From Oscillospiraceae bacterium (GTDB lineage: Bacteria > Bacillota > Clostridia > Oscillospirales > UBA929), in NCBI GenBank assembly GCA_009784085.1, contig WRCJ01000004.1, positions 1 to 34,983 of the forward strand: a stretch of DNA of 34,983 nucleotides. The letters run 5' to 3'. The translations under genes and the position numbers were made by a program. This document shows, piece by piece, positions 1-9,218 of this stretch (within the stretch, counting starts at the first letter, position 1; each line of letters opens with the position of its first letter). Below the pieces are notes generated by a model. The model was not told where the DNA came from and did no database searches. It saw only the letters and a list, made by a program, of their open reading frames with translations.

Positions 1-115
1 GCAGGCAGGCAGGCGCAGGCAGGCAGGCGCAGGCAGGCAGGCAGGAAGGCACAGGCAGGCAGGCAGGCACAGGCAGGGAGGCAGGCAGAGGGGGGGAGGG
101 AGGCACGGGGAGGGG
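1..115. repeat. (GCAG)n tetranucleotide array with interspersed G-runs
   Basis: GCAGGCAGGCAGGC x2, then further GCAG/GCAC units and G7-type runs; lies inside the open minus-strand frame. Confidence 0.9.
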
Positions 116-1460
116 GGGAGGCGGGCGGGGGGAGGGGTGCGGGGGCGGGCGGGGCGGTGGGGGCGAATGGCGCGGGTGCGGGCGGGGCGGTTGGGGCGAA
201 TGGCGCGGTAACCATCTGCGGCGCAGGCGCGTACGGCGCGGCTGGGGCATAGGGGGCGGGTGCGGGCGCGAACGGCGCGGCGGCCATCTGCGGCGCGGGT
301 GGCGTGGTTCCCCTGGTTGCCGCGCTCGTTGCGGATACCACGGGTGCCGTAGGCGTTGCGGGCGCCGCGGATAGGGGCGTTTCGGCGCCGGGGATGGAAA
401 AAGTGGCCGCGTTTTTGTCCTTTGCCGCCTTTGGGGGTTTCGTTTGGGATGCCTTCGCTTGCTTTTGCGCCTTGTAGGCCGCCTTGTTATCCTTGTTGTA
501 GTGCATCAAGAGATGTAGCATGGTGACCTCTTTCTGCGGCCCGCCCGCCCCAGACGCCTTCGGCGTCTTCGATGCCTTCGGTGCGTCTTTCGGGGGGCGG
601 GGCGTGGGCGCGGGCATCGCCATGGCGGGCGCCGGGGCTGGTGCCATGACCGGGGTTGGGGCCGTTGCCATTGATGGGGCTGACGCCGGGGCCGTGAACG
701 GGGCAGGGGCTGGCGCGGTGACCATGGCGGGCGCCATGAACGGGTTGGGGGCCGGTGCCATGACCGGTGCCGGGGCTGGACCTGGGACTGAGGTGATGGT
801 CGGCGTCAACCCCGCCGGTTGTGCCGGCGATACCGCCGGAGGCGTCAGGGGCTGTGGCCATTGGGGGGGGATAGCGGCGGACGCGGGCGCGGGCGGCGCG
901 GCGAATCCCGTCTCGCGGAGCATCTCCCTGACTACCGCCAAAAACCCGCCGAGGGAAAAGGATTCCGCCCCGTTGACGGCATTGATAATGACAGCGACAT
1001 AATCGTTGTTTTCGGTTTTATCATATTGGGCGCTCAGAATAACTTTCTTCAAAAAAGCGGGCAGTTCCTCTGTTTGGACGCCGGAGCCGACAACCGGTAG
1101 GCAGATGAGTTGTGGTTCGCATGTGGAAACATCGACGAAGATGTATTCCGGGTCGAGCACAAACAGGGAAGGATCGATCATATATTCTTCGGCGGTGAGG
1201 AGGGCCTCGGCAATTCCAGCGAACACGCGCAGCATCTGCGCCTTTTTTACCGCCCCAGCCAAGAACCTGTGAAGCGGCGCCTTCGCCGAGATGTTGTATT
1301 TCAGGTATACCGACTCGTCCGCTTGCGTGTACAGGATGGCCGACAAGCCTTTGACGCGGTTGTTGGTCATCATGCCCAAGCTCAGCGAATCGATGGTATC
1401 GCCCGGTTGGAGCCGATAGGACAAGTATGTGTTTGCTCCTTGGTTCTCAATCGAAAACAT
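1..1460 (-). CDS. DUF6382-like N-terminal domain protein (FHA-associated type) with long Pro/Ala-rich tail; truncated at left window edge
   Basis: Hand translation from ATG at 1460: MFSIENQGANTYLSYRLQPGDTIDSLSLGMMTNNRVKGLSAILYTQADESVYLKYNISAKAPLHRFLAGAVKK...LLTAEEYMIDPSLFVLDPEYIFVDVSTCEPQLICLPV..., then a PAPAP-rich tail. AAAGGGAAC SD upstream. No CTA/TCA/TTA on + strand in 1-486, so the frame stays open to the edge. Missing from the ORF track, presumably because it has no stop. Confidence 0.8.
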   Translation of the reverse strand, partial: MFSIENQGANTYLSYRLQPGDTIDSLSLGMMTNNRVKGLSAILYTQADESVYLKYNISAKAPLHRFLAGAVKKAQMLRVFAGIAEALLTAEEYMIDPSLFVLDPEYIFVDVSTCEPQLICLPVVGSGVQTEELPAFLKKVILSAQYDKTENNDYVAVIINAVNGAESFSLGGFLAVVREMLRETGFAAPPAPASAAIPPQWPQPLTPPAVSPAQPAGLTPTITSVPGPAPAPVMAPAPNPFMAPAMVTAPAPAPFTAPASAPSMATAPTPVMAPAPAPAMAMPAPTPRPPKDAPKASKTPKASGAGGPQKEVTMLHLLMHYNKDNKAAYKAQKQAKASQTKPPKAAKDKNAATFSIPGAETPLSAAPATPTAPVVSATSAATRGTTPPAPQMAAAPFAPAPAPYAPAAPYAPAPQMVTAPFAPTAPPAPAPFAPTAPPAPAPLPPPASPPPRASLPPSACLPACACLPACAFLPACLRLPACACLP

Positions 1461-1620
1461 AGACGTTCCCTTTCTTTATGGATTGTTGGTTGTATATCAC
1501 CCGGGCGGTGCGACGCCGGGTAGGTGGATTGCCGTATATCGCCTGTGCGGCGCGTCAGGGATGCCGCGCCCTACAACGCGCCGGGATTGTCGTCGTGGGG
1601 CGTATATTACCTGAACGATA

Positions 1621-2922
1621 TCAGTGGTTGAACCTGTATAGCCGCAAGAGGTTCCACTCGTTATCCCGTTTTACGAAGACGCCGCCTCGGCTGTTGAAAT
1701 CTTTCGCGCCCTCGAAGGTGTAGGGGATGACAAGATTTCCCTCTGCATCGATAAACCCCCACTTATCCTCGCTCATGACCGCCGCGAACCCGCCCGAAAA
1801 GCTACGTGCATCGGCATAGGCGGGTGGGATGGCCATCCGTCCGCCGGTGTCTATGAAGCCCCACTTCCCGTCTAACTTGACGGCTGCGTACGTGTCGTCA
1901 CAGAACAGGCGCGCATCCTCATAGGGGGTTTCGGAGACCTTGTTCCCGTTTGTTTCGACCAGGTAATAGTACCCGCCCTCCTGGGCAAACAGCCTGTCGT
2001 TCCGACAGACGACACCCTTTTCATCCTGGACGATCGCCTCATAGGTTTTGTTGGAGAGGGCTTCGCCGCTGTTGTCCAGCAAATGCCACCGCCCCTCCTC
2101 CAAGACCGCGACCACGCCGTTTATGTACGAGGAGGCGTCCTCGTATCCACCGGCGACGAGCTCGCCGTCATCGCTGTAGAGGCCCCATGTCGATCCGTTG
2201 TAGAGCGTATAGAATCCCGATTCCGAGACGCCCAGCGTACAGGTCCGGTTCATGCCCGGCGCCACCTTCATTTTATTGCCCTCCGCATCGATGTAGTACG
2301 AGTCGGATTCCCTATCCTCGACAGGCGCCAATCCATGCCTGAACGCGCCCGCCTTCAAGTAACTTGACGTGATGGCGCTGCCGCCGGTCTCGGTCACATA
2401 ACCCCAGGTTTCTTTCTTTCTCACGGCGCAGAGCCCTTCGCTGAAAGCGGACACCTCTTCGTAATTCCCTTTGAAAAAGTGGGTGTACCCGATCTCGTCC
2501 AGGATGGCGGAGACTGTCTGCCTGGAGATGTTGCGCTTTTCCATGGTGTCGGCCAGGACAAAGCAGGCTGCGTAGTCTTCCTTTTCGTGATACAGTTCCA
2601 TCATGTATTGATAGGCTTCCACGCTGTATGGATAGGTGTTCAGCATTTCCTGGCCCCATTTTTCGGTGGATCTGAAATCTTCGCCCCCTTGATAGATACG
2701 CGCGATTTCCAGCCGCAGCGGGAGGGACTCTTGGATGCCAAGCGCTTGCGCATAATGCTCCAACGCTGTGACGACAATGCCCTGCGCCGCATAGGAACGC
2801 GCGGCGGCGAGGTATGTGTGGTACTCTTCGTCGGCCTTTCCGTTGGCATCGAAAGTCATGTAGAGGGAAGCCAAAAACAGGACGACTAAAACCAGGGGCG
2901 CCAGCAATTTATAGTTTTTCAT
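1621..2922 (-). CDS. Membrane-anchored TPR/WG-repeat protein
   Basis: N-terminal TM (MKNYKLLAPLVLVVLFLASLYM), TPR-like helices, repeated WGF/WGL motifs (KWGFIDTGGRMAIPPAYADARSFSGGFAAV, KWGFIDAEGNLVIPYTFEGAKDF). Confidence 0.85.
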   Translation of the reverse strand: MKNYKLLAPLVLVVLFLASLYMTFDANGKADEEYHTYLAAARSYAAQGIVVTALEHYAQALGIQESLPLRLEIARIYQGGEDFRSTEKWGQEMLNTYPYSVEAYQYMMELYHEKEDYAACFVLADTMEKRNISRQTVSAILDEIGYTHFFKGNYEEVSAFSEGLCAVRKKETWGYVTETGGSAITSSYLKAGAFRHGLAPVEDRESDSYYIDAEGNKMKVAPGMNRTCTLGVSESGFYTLYNGSTWGLYSDDGELVAGGYEDASSYINGVVAVLEEGRWHLLDNSGEALSNKTYEAIVQDEKGVVCRNDRLFAQEGGYYYLVETNGNKVSETPYEDARLFCDDTYAAVKLDGKWGFIDTGGRMAIPPAYADARSFSGGFAAVMSEDKWGFIDAEGNLVIPYTFEGAKDFNSRGGVFVKRDNEWNLLRLYRFNH

Positions 2923-2938
2923 TTTCTTGCCTCCCCAC

Positions 2939-3694
2939 TCACATACCGGTCAAGAATACGGAGATATATGTGCCGATCATCAGCGCGGGCGCAAAGGGGA
3001 TGACGTCTTTGCGCTTTTTCTTCCGGGTGATCAGGAAGACGGCGGAGATGACAAAGGAAACAATGAGCGACACGAACACGGAACCCCATATGCCGTCCAA
3101 GCCCAGCAATAAGCCCATGACGATAAACAGCTTGATGTCCCCGAATCCGATGGAATTCTTGATGAGCAACCCGCAAAGGAACGCCGCGAGAGCCAAGGCG
3201 ACGGCGGCGATCAACTCGGCGCCGGCGCGCAGCCACAGCCCTTCCGGTTCGACGATCAACTCGCACATCAGGATGATGACCCTGTAGGCAAGCCCGGTGA
3301 CGATAAACAAGTTGGGGATCCGGTAGGTCTGGAAATCGACGAAGGCCACCGGCCACAAGAGGCTGAGCAAGCACAGCCGCTTGAGATCGAATAAAAACGA
3401 TTGGGAGGCGTTGAGTTGCGACATCGAAACGGCAATGCCGATACTAAGTAGCGTCATGAGGCTCCCGAAGATGACAAACTTTTTGGTGAGCCAAGGATTG
3501 GAAGGAAGGGTACCCGTAATTTCCGCGTCCACCGCATCCACCGCGTCCTCCGCGTCCTCCGTGTCCCCCGCAATTTCCGCGTTCCCTGTGTTCCCCGGGA
3601 GACGCTTTTTTGCCTGCCTCGCGTAGTCCGTAGCCAATATGAATACACTCAAGCCGTTGAGTACCAACGCGGCCGCGCATAATGAGAAAACCAT
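2939..3694 (-). CDS. Prepilin peptidase, A24 family (TadV/CpaA-like)
   Basis: Polytopic; GFGDIKLFIVMGLLLGL (GxGD motif) and VDFQTYRIPN aspartate motif; within Tad locus. Confidence 0.9.
   Translation of the reverse strand: MVFSLCAAALVLNGLSVFILATDYARQAKKRLPGNTGNAEIAGDTEDAEDAVDAVDAEITGTLPSNPWLTKKFVIFGSLMTLLSIGIAVSMSQLNASQSFLFDLKRLCLLSLLWPVAFVDFQTYRIPNLFIVTGLAYRVIILMCELIVEPEGLWLRAGAELIAAVALALAAFLCGLLIKNSIGFGDIKLFIVMGLLLGLDGIWGSVFVSLIVSFVISAVFLITRKKKRKDVIPFAPALMIGTYISVFLTGM
3521..3592. repeat. In-frame 9-bp tandem repeat in prepilin peptidase loop
   Basis: ttccgcgtc/caccgcatc/caccgcgtc/ctccgcgtc/ctccgtgtc...; encodes GDTEDAEDAVDAVDAE. Confidence 0.85.
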
Positions 3695-3723
3695 GGCTTT
3701 CTCTCCTTTCTGACCTTTCTGCC

Positions 3724-5103
3724 CTAACCTTCTGTGTTTTCTTTTGTATTTTCTTTTTCGGTGGGCGATCCGTAACCTGTCTTCACTTCCACCGTCAATT
3801 GAATCCCGGCAGCCGCTTTTTCGCTCACAAAGTTGCTGGCGGCCGCCTCAATCATCGCTAGATCCGCATTGTCGGGCACGACCAGGATGATCTTATACGT
3901 CTTATCTATGTCTTTGGCCGTAACGGTTGTGTTGTTCCCGTCGGCGCCTAGCACCGTCACTTGATCCTCCACCTTGCCGGCGGCGTTAAACAAGGCATTG
4001 AATTCCGACCTGAGCTTGCCCGTTACCCCGGATGAGCTGTTGTATGACACCCCGTGCATGCTGGCTATCGCGATATATTGATTCTTGTCCAGGTTGTAGC
4101 CATTGTAGCCGTTTCCGCTGGCGCCGTATGTCGGCAGGGTGAATAGATCCCTCTCCTTATCGTGGATGACCTTCCCCCGCTCCATGGGCGGCAAGTCCCA
4201 AACACTGGATTCGTTTTTTGTCCCCTCTTCTTCACCGCCGCCGCTGCTCTTTTTGTCCCGCAGTAGGGAAACCCCGTTGCCCCACGCGGCGCTCTTGGCG
4301 CATTGCTTGATGGTGAAGGAAAAATCGAAATTCAACAATTTGACGACTTCGATCTCATAGGTGACGACCATTTGGATTTCGTCGCTCACGCCGAAAGCCA
4401 TCAACGAGGATCCGCTGAAATCCAGCCCGTCCAGCCCGTCTTTCACCTTGTAGCGGCGCAGGTATGCCTCGGCGTTGTCGCTCGGCGATTCCTTCAGGTT
4501 CTTTTGCATGAAGGAACGGCAGATCAGGCCCCCCAACATGCCCTTGCCTTCTTCGAGCAATTCCTCGCCGGCCAGCATGGCCATGCCTTTGATAAACGCC
4601 TTGGGGTCGCTCAGTTCCTCTTTGTACCTGTTTATAATGCTCTTGAAACTGTCGCTCCCGGAGTTCACGGCCGTGATCAGCCCGTTGTAGTCGCCGCTAT
4701 CCCAGCTCTTCTGCCCGTCGGACAGGGCGTCCATCATCGTCGATATGCCCGACACCGTGATGTCTGCCGTTTCCCTGGACTGTGCGGTCTTCCCATGTAG
4801 GCTGGCTTGTTTTTCATCCAGGCTGAATTTGTAGTAGAGGTAGACGTATTGCGATATTTCCTTCGTGGAAGACGCGAGGGACGTCCCGATTTTAGCTTGG
4901 ATGAAACAAATGTTTACGATAGACAGTACGATGAATATGGCGAAGATAAAGACGCTCAACGCGATGGTCGCCTCGACGACGACGGCGCCGCCTTCCTTTT
5001 TGGTGCCTCGGAAAAACAACCCTCGCATCCCCGCGCCGCGCATCCCTGCGGTGCGCATTCCCGCAGTGCGCATCCCCGCGCCTCGCGTCCCCGCGCCTCG
5101 CAT
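3724..5103 (-). CDS. TadE/TadG-like pilus assembly protein
   Basis: GAVVVEATIALSVFIFAIFIVLSIVNICFIQAKIGTSLASSTKEISQY, TadE-type N-terminal TM segment; start codon uncertain because of N-terminal MRGAG repeats. Confidence 0.75.
   Translation of the reverse strand: MRGAGTRGAGMRTAGMRTAGMRGAGMRGLFFRGTKKEGGAVVVEATIALSVFIFAIFIVLSIVNICFIQAKIGTSLASSTKEISQYVYLYYKFSLDEKQASLHGKTAQSRETADITVSGISTMMDALSDGQKSWDSGDYNGLITAVNSGSDSFKSIINRYKEELSDPKAFIKGMAMLAGEELLEEGKGMLGGLICRSFMQKNLKESPSDNAEAYLRRYKVKDGLDGLDFSGSSLMAFGVSDEIQMVVTYEIEVVKLLNFDFSFTIKQCAKSAAWGNGVSLLRDKKSSGGGEEEGTKNESSVWDLPPMERGKVIHDKERDLFTLPTYGASGNGYNGYNLDKNQYIAIASMHGVSYNSSSGVTGKLRSEFNALFNAAGKVEDQVTVLGADGNNTTVTAKDIDKTYKIILVVPDNADLAMIEAAASNFVSEKAAAGIQLTVEVKTGYGSPTEKENTKENTEG
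5021..5103. repeat. 15-bp tandem repeat encoding (M/T)R(G/T)AG pentapeptides at TadE/G N-terminus
   Basis: cctcgcatccccgcg / ccgcgcatccctgcg / gtgcgcattcccgca / gtgcgcatccccgcg / cctcgcgtccccgcg / cctcgcat. Confidence 0.9.
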
Positions 5104-8100
5104 TAGGAGTACCCCCTGGTGGCCTTATAGGAGAAGGTACACCAGTCCGTTTCCTCATAGGGGTTCCCTTCCACGTCGATGGTATAGTAGGGAAGCGCCA
5201 GCATGAGCGGTTTGATCCGGACTTTCGCGTTGATGTTGAAGTGGACGAAGGCCTTGGTGAGTTGGAAACTGTCGCCCTTCCCGTTCCCATCGATGAGATA
5301 GTTCAGGTTTGCCTGCATGACGCGGGCGGTGCGCTCGTACATCTGCGGCCCTCGATCGGTGCTGTCGAAACCCAACAGCAGGAATATATACATATAGTTG
5401 TTGTAGGACAGATGCAAGCCGCTACGCTCGTTTCTTTGGGTGCCGGAAGAGTCGCTTGCCTCGCTGGCGAGCTTTTTTACCAAATCATCCCCAATGGCTT
5501 CAATGTCCGTCACCCATTCGGGATCCGGCTTGCCGTCTTTTTTTGTCTTGATGAACTTCACGGGTATGCCCGCTTTGAGCATGCTCACATCGTTGACGGT
5601 TTCGACGGCGGCCAAAATCAAGATGAGGATCGCCTTGATCAGCGGGGCGGGCACAATCCCGCATGTCGCGGATTGTATGGCGTTGGCCACGGCCGCGATC
5701 ACGGTGGCCGTGAGATTGTCGCCGCTCCAGTAGAACATGAAGGCGCTGGGGACATTTAAGATGAAGCGGATCGCGTACATGCCGGTCAGGGCGGTGTTCA
5801 CATTATCCTGGCTTGTATCTTTCCCAAAGAGGATGTATTCCCACTCGGCGCCGTGCGCCCAGTTGTTGTGTTTGTTGATAGGCTTGGTGGTCAGCGACCT
5901 GTTTTTGGCGTCTTTGGGCTTGACGCTTGTCCAATCCTTGTTATCTTTTTCAAAGAGTTTTGTAAAATCGCTATTTTTACCGATCTCCTTCATCGTATCG
6001 ATCGTGATGAGTGACCCTTTGTATTTCCCGTCGCCTTTCTCATCGGCAAGCTTGTATAGGGCTTCTTTTTCGGACGTATAGCTGCTAAACATGCCGGCCA
6101 CGTACTCTGTGGCGTATAGGGTTTCCATGCGTTGGCTCAACGCGCCCGACAAGTCTCCTTCGCCAATGCCGCTGGCAAGGTCGGTAAACAACTTCGCGAC
6201 GCTACTAAAGGCGTCCAATACGCCGAAGGCATCCCCATGGCCTTTTATGGAATTTTCTGTCACGCTGTCACTTTCCGCCTCTTGGCTTTCTTTATCTTTG
6301 CCATCCCCGCCACCTTTTGTGCCGCTCTCTTCTTGAAGTTTCTTGAACTTATCGTTCATATCATTTTTCTTGTCCGCTTCCTCCCCTTCCATCACGGACT
6401 CAAAGTTGTCGTTCATCCACACCCAAAGCGCGGGCGCGGGCGGGTTCTTGAGGTTGGGATGGTTGGACTGCGAGATGTTGGCGTCAGCGGCGTTGCCTTC
6501 GGCGGGCGTGAAAGAAAACGATGTCTCGAAATAATCTTTCAGCTCGCTTTTCGTTGTTTTGATCTTGTTACTAGCGATGCCGGAGGCATCCTTCGCATTC
6601 TTAAAGGTCTTGATGTCGAGTAGCTTTTTGTTGCCATATTTCACGGCGTCGATGGATTTGATCATGCTGTCGTACAATTCCTTCATCTGTTCCACACGGC
6701 CCTTCAGCGCGTCGATGCTCTCGTCCGTGAGGTTCGCGAGGTCTTTCATCAGCTTCTCATTCGCCACCTCGTCCCTGTCTGTCTTTCCCATATCCGTATC
6801 GGTGCCCTTGGCCTTGTCGTCCCATTTGTTAAAGGCTTCCTTGTATTTTTTCACAAGCGTCTTGAGCTTGTTCAGTTTGCCGGGGACATCTTTTAAGGCG
6901 TCGCTGCATTCCTTCATTTTCGCCTTGTCGGCTGTAATTTGCGTATAGATGTCCGAGATCGTGGCTTCCACGCTCTTGTTTACCGACGGGACTATGCGTT
7001 TATCCGGCTTGATCTTATCTTTGTTGGCCGGCAAGGTGGAGATGCGCTGGAAGATGGACATGTATTTGATGTATTTGTCGCCCGAAGATTCGTTGTTCGC
7101 CTCCACGCTGAGCACCCTGTTGAATATCCCCTGGGCTTGGCTGCATAATTTGTCGTAGTGCCAGGAATACGTATCTTCATACGTGCATCCGTCATATCCA
7201 TTATATTGCGTGCCGCTAAAGAGAAGCATCCGGCCCGTGTCCTCTTCGGGATCCAAATACGCATATGCGTTTTCGAGTTTGCACCAATTGTCCATGATAT
7301 TCTTGGACTCATTATCCATCGTCGTTATTTTGTTGGTGATTGTCGCGGCGTGTTGCGCCCAATACTGGATGTCGTATACGGTGTTCCTGTCATAGGTTGG
7401 GAATACGTCCTCCAAGGCGGTTTTCGCTTTCTTGTAAGCGGTGATGGCCTTTGCCAAACTTTGCATGATGGACCTGACGTTGCTCAGTTTCGCGTTTTTC
7501 TCATCGCTGTAAGGCGACGAGGGGTCGTGGTTGGATTTTTTGTAGACGGTTTTTCTGACTTCCTTCAGGTTTTCCGTGTTGTAGAGATCATAGACCAACG
7601 CCTCGTGGATCTCCCGGTAGATGCCGCGATAGCCGTTGAGCCGCGCCACGATCTGGTTGATCCTATCCACCTTCCCGGCTTCCTGCGGATCGATCTTCTG
7701 GTACTTATATAGCTTCTCATAGACGGAGAATGCTTCCTCCATCAGCTCGTTTTCCGCCTCATAGGACTTTCGCTTGGTGTCGGACAGTTCCTTGTCCTTC
7801 TGTTGATCCTCCACTTCCTTGCCGGCGCCCGTCAAGGAGCTGACGAACCCGGCGACGATGTTAATCGGCGCGCGGTATTTCATGAACTCCACGATCTGCT
7901 CTTTGATGATGGCGGCGTTTTCCATGTTCGCGCCCTCGACCGGCGCGATCATCGACGACTGATCCGACAACAGCTCCATCTGAAGCAGGTTGGAAATGTC
8001 CTCGCTCTTCACCATGCCTTCGATCTGCGTCCATAGGGTCTTGGTTTCCTCGGCGCTCAACCCCTTCGAGGATAGCAGGCGCAGAAAGTAGTCGGCGGAG

Positions 8101-8357
8101 GTGCTATAGAAATCGTTGATGTTTTGGCATGACGCGACCATGCCGTAGTAGTCGTTTAGGTCGTAGTCATAGTGGGTCAGCAGGGAGTTGAGCGCCAGAT
8201 CGCCGGACGCCTCCACAAGGTTTTGGCCCAGCTTCACGCGGCCCACATCCACAAAGACCGACGTGACGACGATGCAGGGGACGAGCACCAGCGCCAAGAA
8301 AACCGATATGGCGCCATGAGACGAATTCCGTTTCTTCTTCATTCCAAACTCTCCCAT
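5103..8357 (-). CDS. DUF5702-type TadG-like membrane protein of the Tad locus
   Basis: GAISVFLALVLVPCIVVTSVFVDVGRVKLGQNLVEASGDLALNSLLTHYDYDLNDYYGMVASC; large extracytoplasmic coiled-coil-like region; position in Tad operon. Confidence 0.75.
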   Translation of the reverse strand: MGEFGMKKKRNSSHGAISVFLALVLVPCIVVTSVFVDVGRVKLGQNLVEASGDLALNSLLTHYDYDLNDYYGMVASCQNINDFYSTSADYFLRLLSSKGLSAEETKTLWTQIEGMVKSEDISNLLQMELLSDQSSMIAPVEGANMENAAIIKEQIVEFMKYRAPINIVAGFVSSLTGAGKEVEDQQKDKELSDTKRKSYEAENELMEEAFSVYEKLYKYQKIDPQEAGKVDRINQIVARLNGYRGIYREIHEALVYDLYNTENLKEVRKTVYKKSNHDPSSPYSDEKNAKLSNVRSIMQSLAKAITAYKKAKTALEDVFPTYDRNTVYDIQYWAQHAATITNKITTMDNESKNIMDNWCKLENAYAYLDPEEDTGRMLLFSGTQYNGYDGCTYEDTYSWHYDKLCSQAQGIFNRVLSVEANNESSGDKYIKYMSIFQRISTLPANKDKIKPDKRIVPSVNKSVEATISDIYTQITADKAKMKECSDALKDVPGKLNKLKTLVKKYKEAFNKWDDKAKGTDTDMGKTDRDEVANEKLMKDLANLTDESIDALKGRVEQMKELYDSMIKSIDAVKYGNKKLLDIKTFKNAKDASGIASNKIKTTKSELKDYFETSFSFTPAEGNAADANISQSNHPNLKNPPAPALWVWMNDNFESVMEGEEADKKNDMNDKFKKLQEESGTKGGGDGKDKESQEAESDSVTENSIKGHGDAFGVLDAFSSVAKLFTDLASGIGEGDLSGALSQRMETLYATEYVAGMFSSYTSEKEALYKLADEKGDGKYKGSLITIDTMKEIGKNSDFTKLFEKDNKDWTSVKPKDAKNRSLTTKPINKHNNWAHGAEWEYILFGKDTSQDNVNTALTGMYAIRFILNVPSAFMFYWSGDNLTATVIAAVANAIQSATCGIVPAPLIKAILILILAAVETVNDVSMLKAGIPVKFIKTKKDGKPDPEWVTDIEAIGDDLVKKLASEASDSSGTQRNERSGLHLSYNNYMYIFLLLGFDSTDRGPQMYERTARVMQANLNYLIDGNGKGDSFQLTKAFVHFNINAKVRIKPLMLALPYYTIDVEGNPYEETDWCTFSYKATRGYS

Positions 8358-8376
8358 TCAAAAGGCTTGCTAAAGC

Positions 8377-8424
8377 TTACTATAGGCTTATTATAGGCTC
8401 ATTATAGGCTTACGATAGGCTTAC
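8377..8424. repeat. 11-bp intergenic tandem repeat
   Basis: TTACTATAGGC/TTATTATAGGC/TCATTATAGGC/TTACGATAGGC/TTAC; last TTA is the complement of the TAA stop of the TadE gene. Confidence 0.9.
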
Positions 8425-9098
8425 TTTTTCTTAAAGAACCCTTTGGCTTTGTCGATGGCCTCTTTGATTTTTTCGTCTACCCCGGTTTGCTTCAGATAGT
8501 CCTCGACCATATTCACATTCCGGATGAATTCCGGCGCGTCTGTCACGGCGGATTCGGCATGGGTCTCTACCCTGAAGCTGGAAAAGTATTGTTCCCCCAA
8601 CAGTTTGATGGGAAGCGGAACCATATAGTCCAAGTCGATGCTAAAGGTGGAGTACACCACGTAGTTGTTGGGCTGCACCTTGGCCGAGGGGCGGTTGGGC
8701 TTCATGCAGGAAAACAGCCCCGTACCGACGCCCCCCACCTGTGTTTCCAACTCTTGTTCAATGGCCTGCTGGGTGTTGCCCATTTTGGTAAAGTACCTGT
8801 AGTACCGCCATGGGTCGGTGCTTTTCCCAAACGTCGGCGCCTTGCCGGTTTTATCCACGTCTCGCAGCAGTGGGCTGGCGCAATAAGCGGCGCCATCCAG
8901 CGTCAGCTCGGTGACAATGGCTTCGATCTTGCATTTCTGATAATAGGCGTTGCCCATGAAGATCATAAAAAAGATAACTAAAAACATGACCGGGAACACA
9001 ATGGTGGCCTCGATAATCACCATGCCGCCCTCGCGCTTGTGTACACGCACGGCCTGCCCCTCCCCTCTCTCCTCTCGACGCGCATCGCAAACGCGCAT
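8421..9098 (-). CDS. TadE-family pseudopilin
   Basis: GGMVIIEATIVFPVMFLVIFFMIFMGNAYYQKCKIEAIV. Confidence 0.85.
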   Translation of the reverse strand: MRVCDARREERGEGQAVRVHKREGGMVIIEATIVFPVMFLVIFFMIFMGNAYYQKCKIEAIVTELTLDGAAYCASPLLRDVDKTGKAPTFGKSTDPWRYYRYFTKMGNTQQAIEQELETQVGGVGTGLFSCMKPNRPSAKVQPNNYVVYSTFSIDLDYMVPLPIKLLGEQYFSSFRVETHAESAVTDAPEFIRNVNMVEDYLKQTGVDEKIKEAIDKAKGFFKKK

Positions 9099-9160
9099 CG
9101 TTCATGATAAACTAACTCTATACGGTATCGGCGTAGTAACTGCGTAGCGATTGCGGCGTG

Positions 9161-9197
9161 GGCGCTTGCGCCGCTCGCAGGCGGCGGCGCAAGCGCC
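9161..9197. other. 14-bp perfect inverted repeat (9-nt loop) directly downstream of pilin gene
   Basis: GGCGCTTGCGCCGC - tcgcaggcg - GCGGCGCAAGCGCC; no U-tract on the minus-strand transcript. Confidence 0.85.
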
Positions 9198-9218
9198 ATG
9201 TTGGCCGAGCGGCTGATC

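Noticed and set aside
487-861. 124-aa minus-strand ORF in the track
   Set aside because: Out of frame with the longer DUF6382-like ORF from 1460; its His/Gly/Pro-rich product comes from the repetitive tail.
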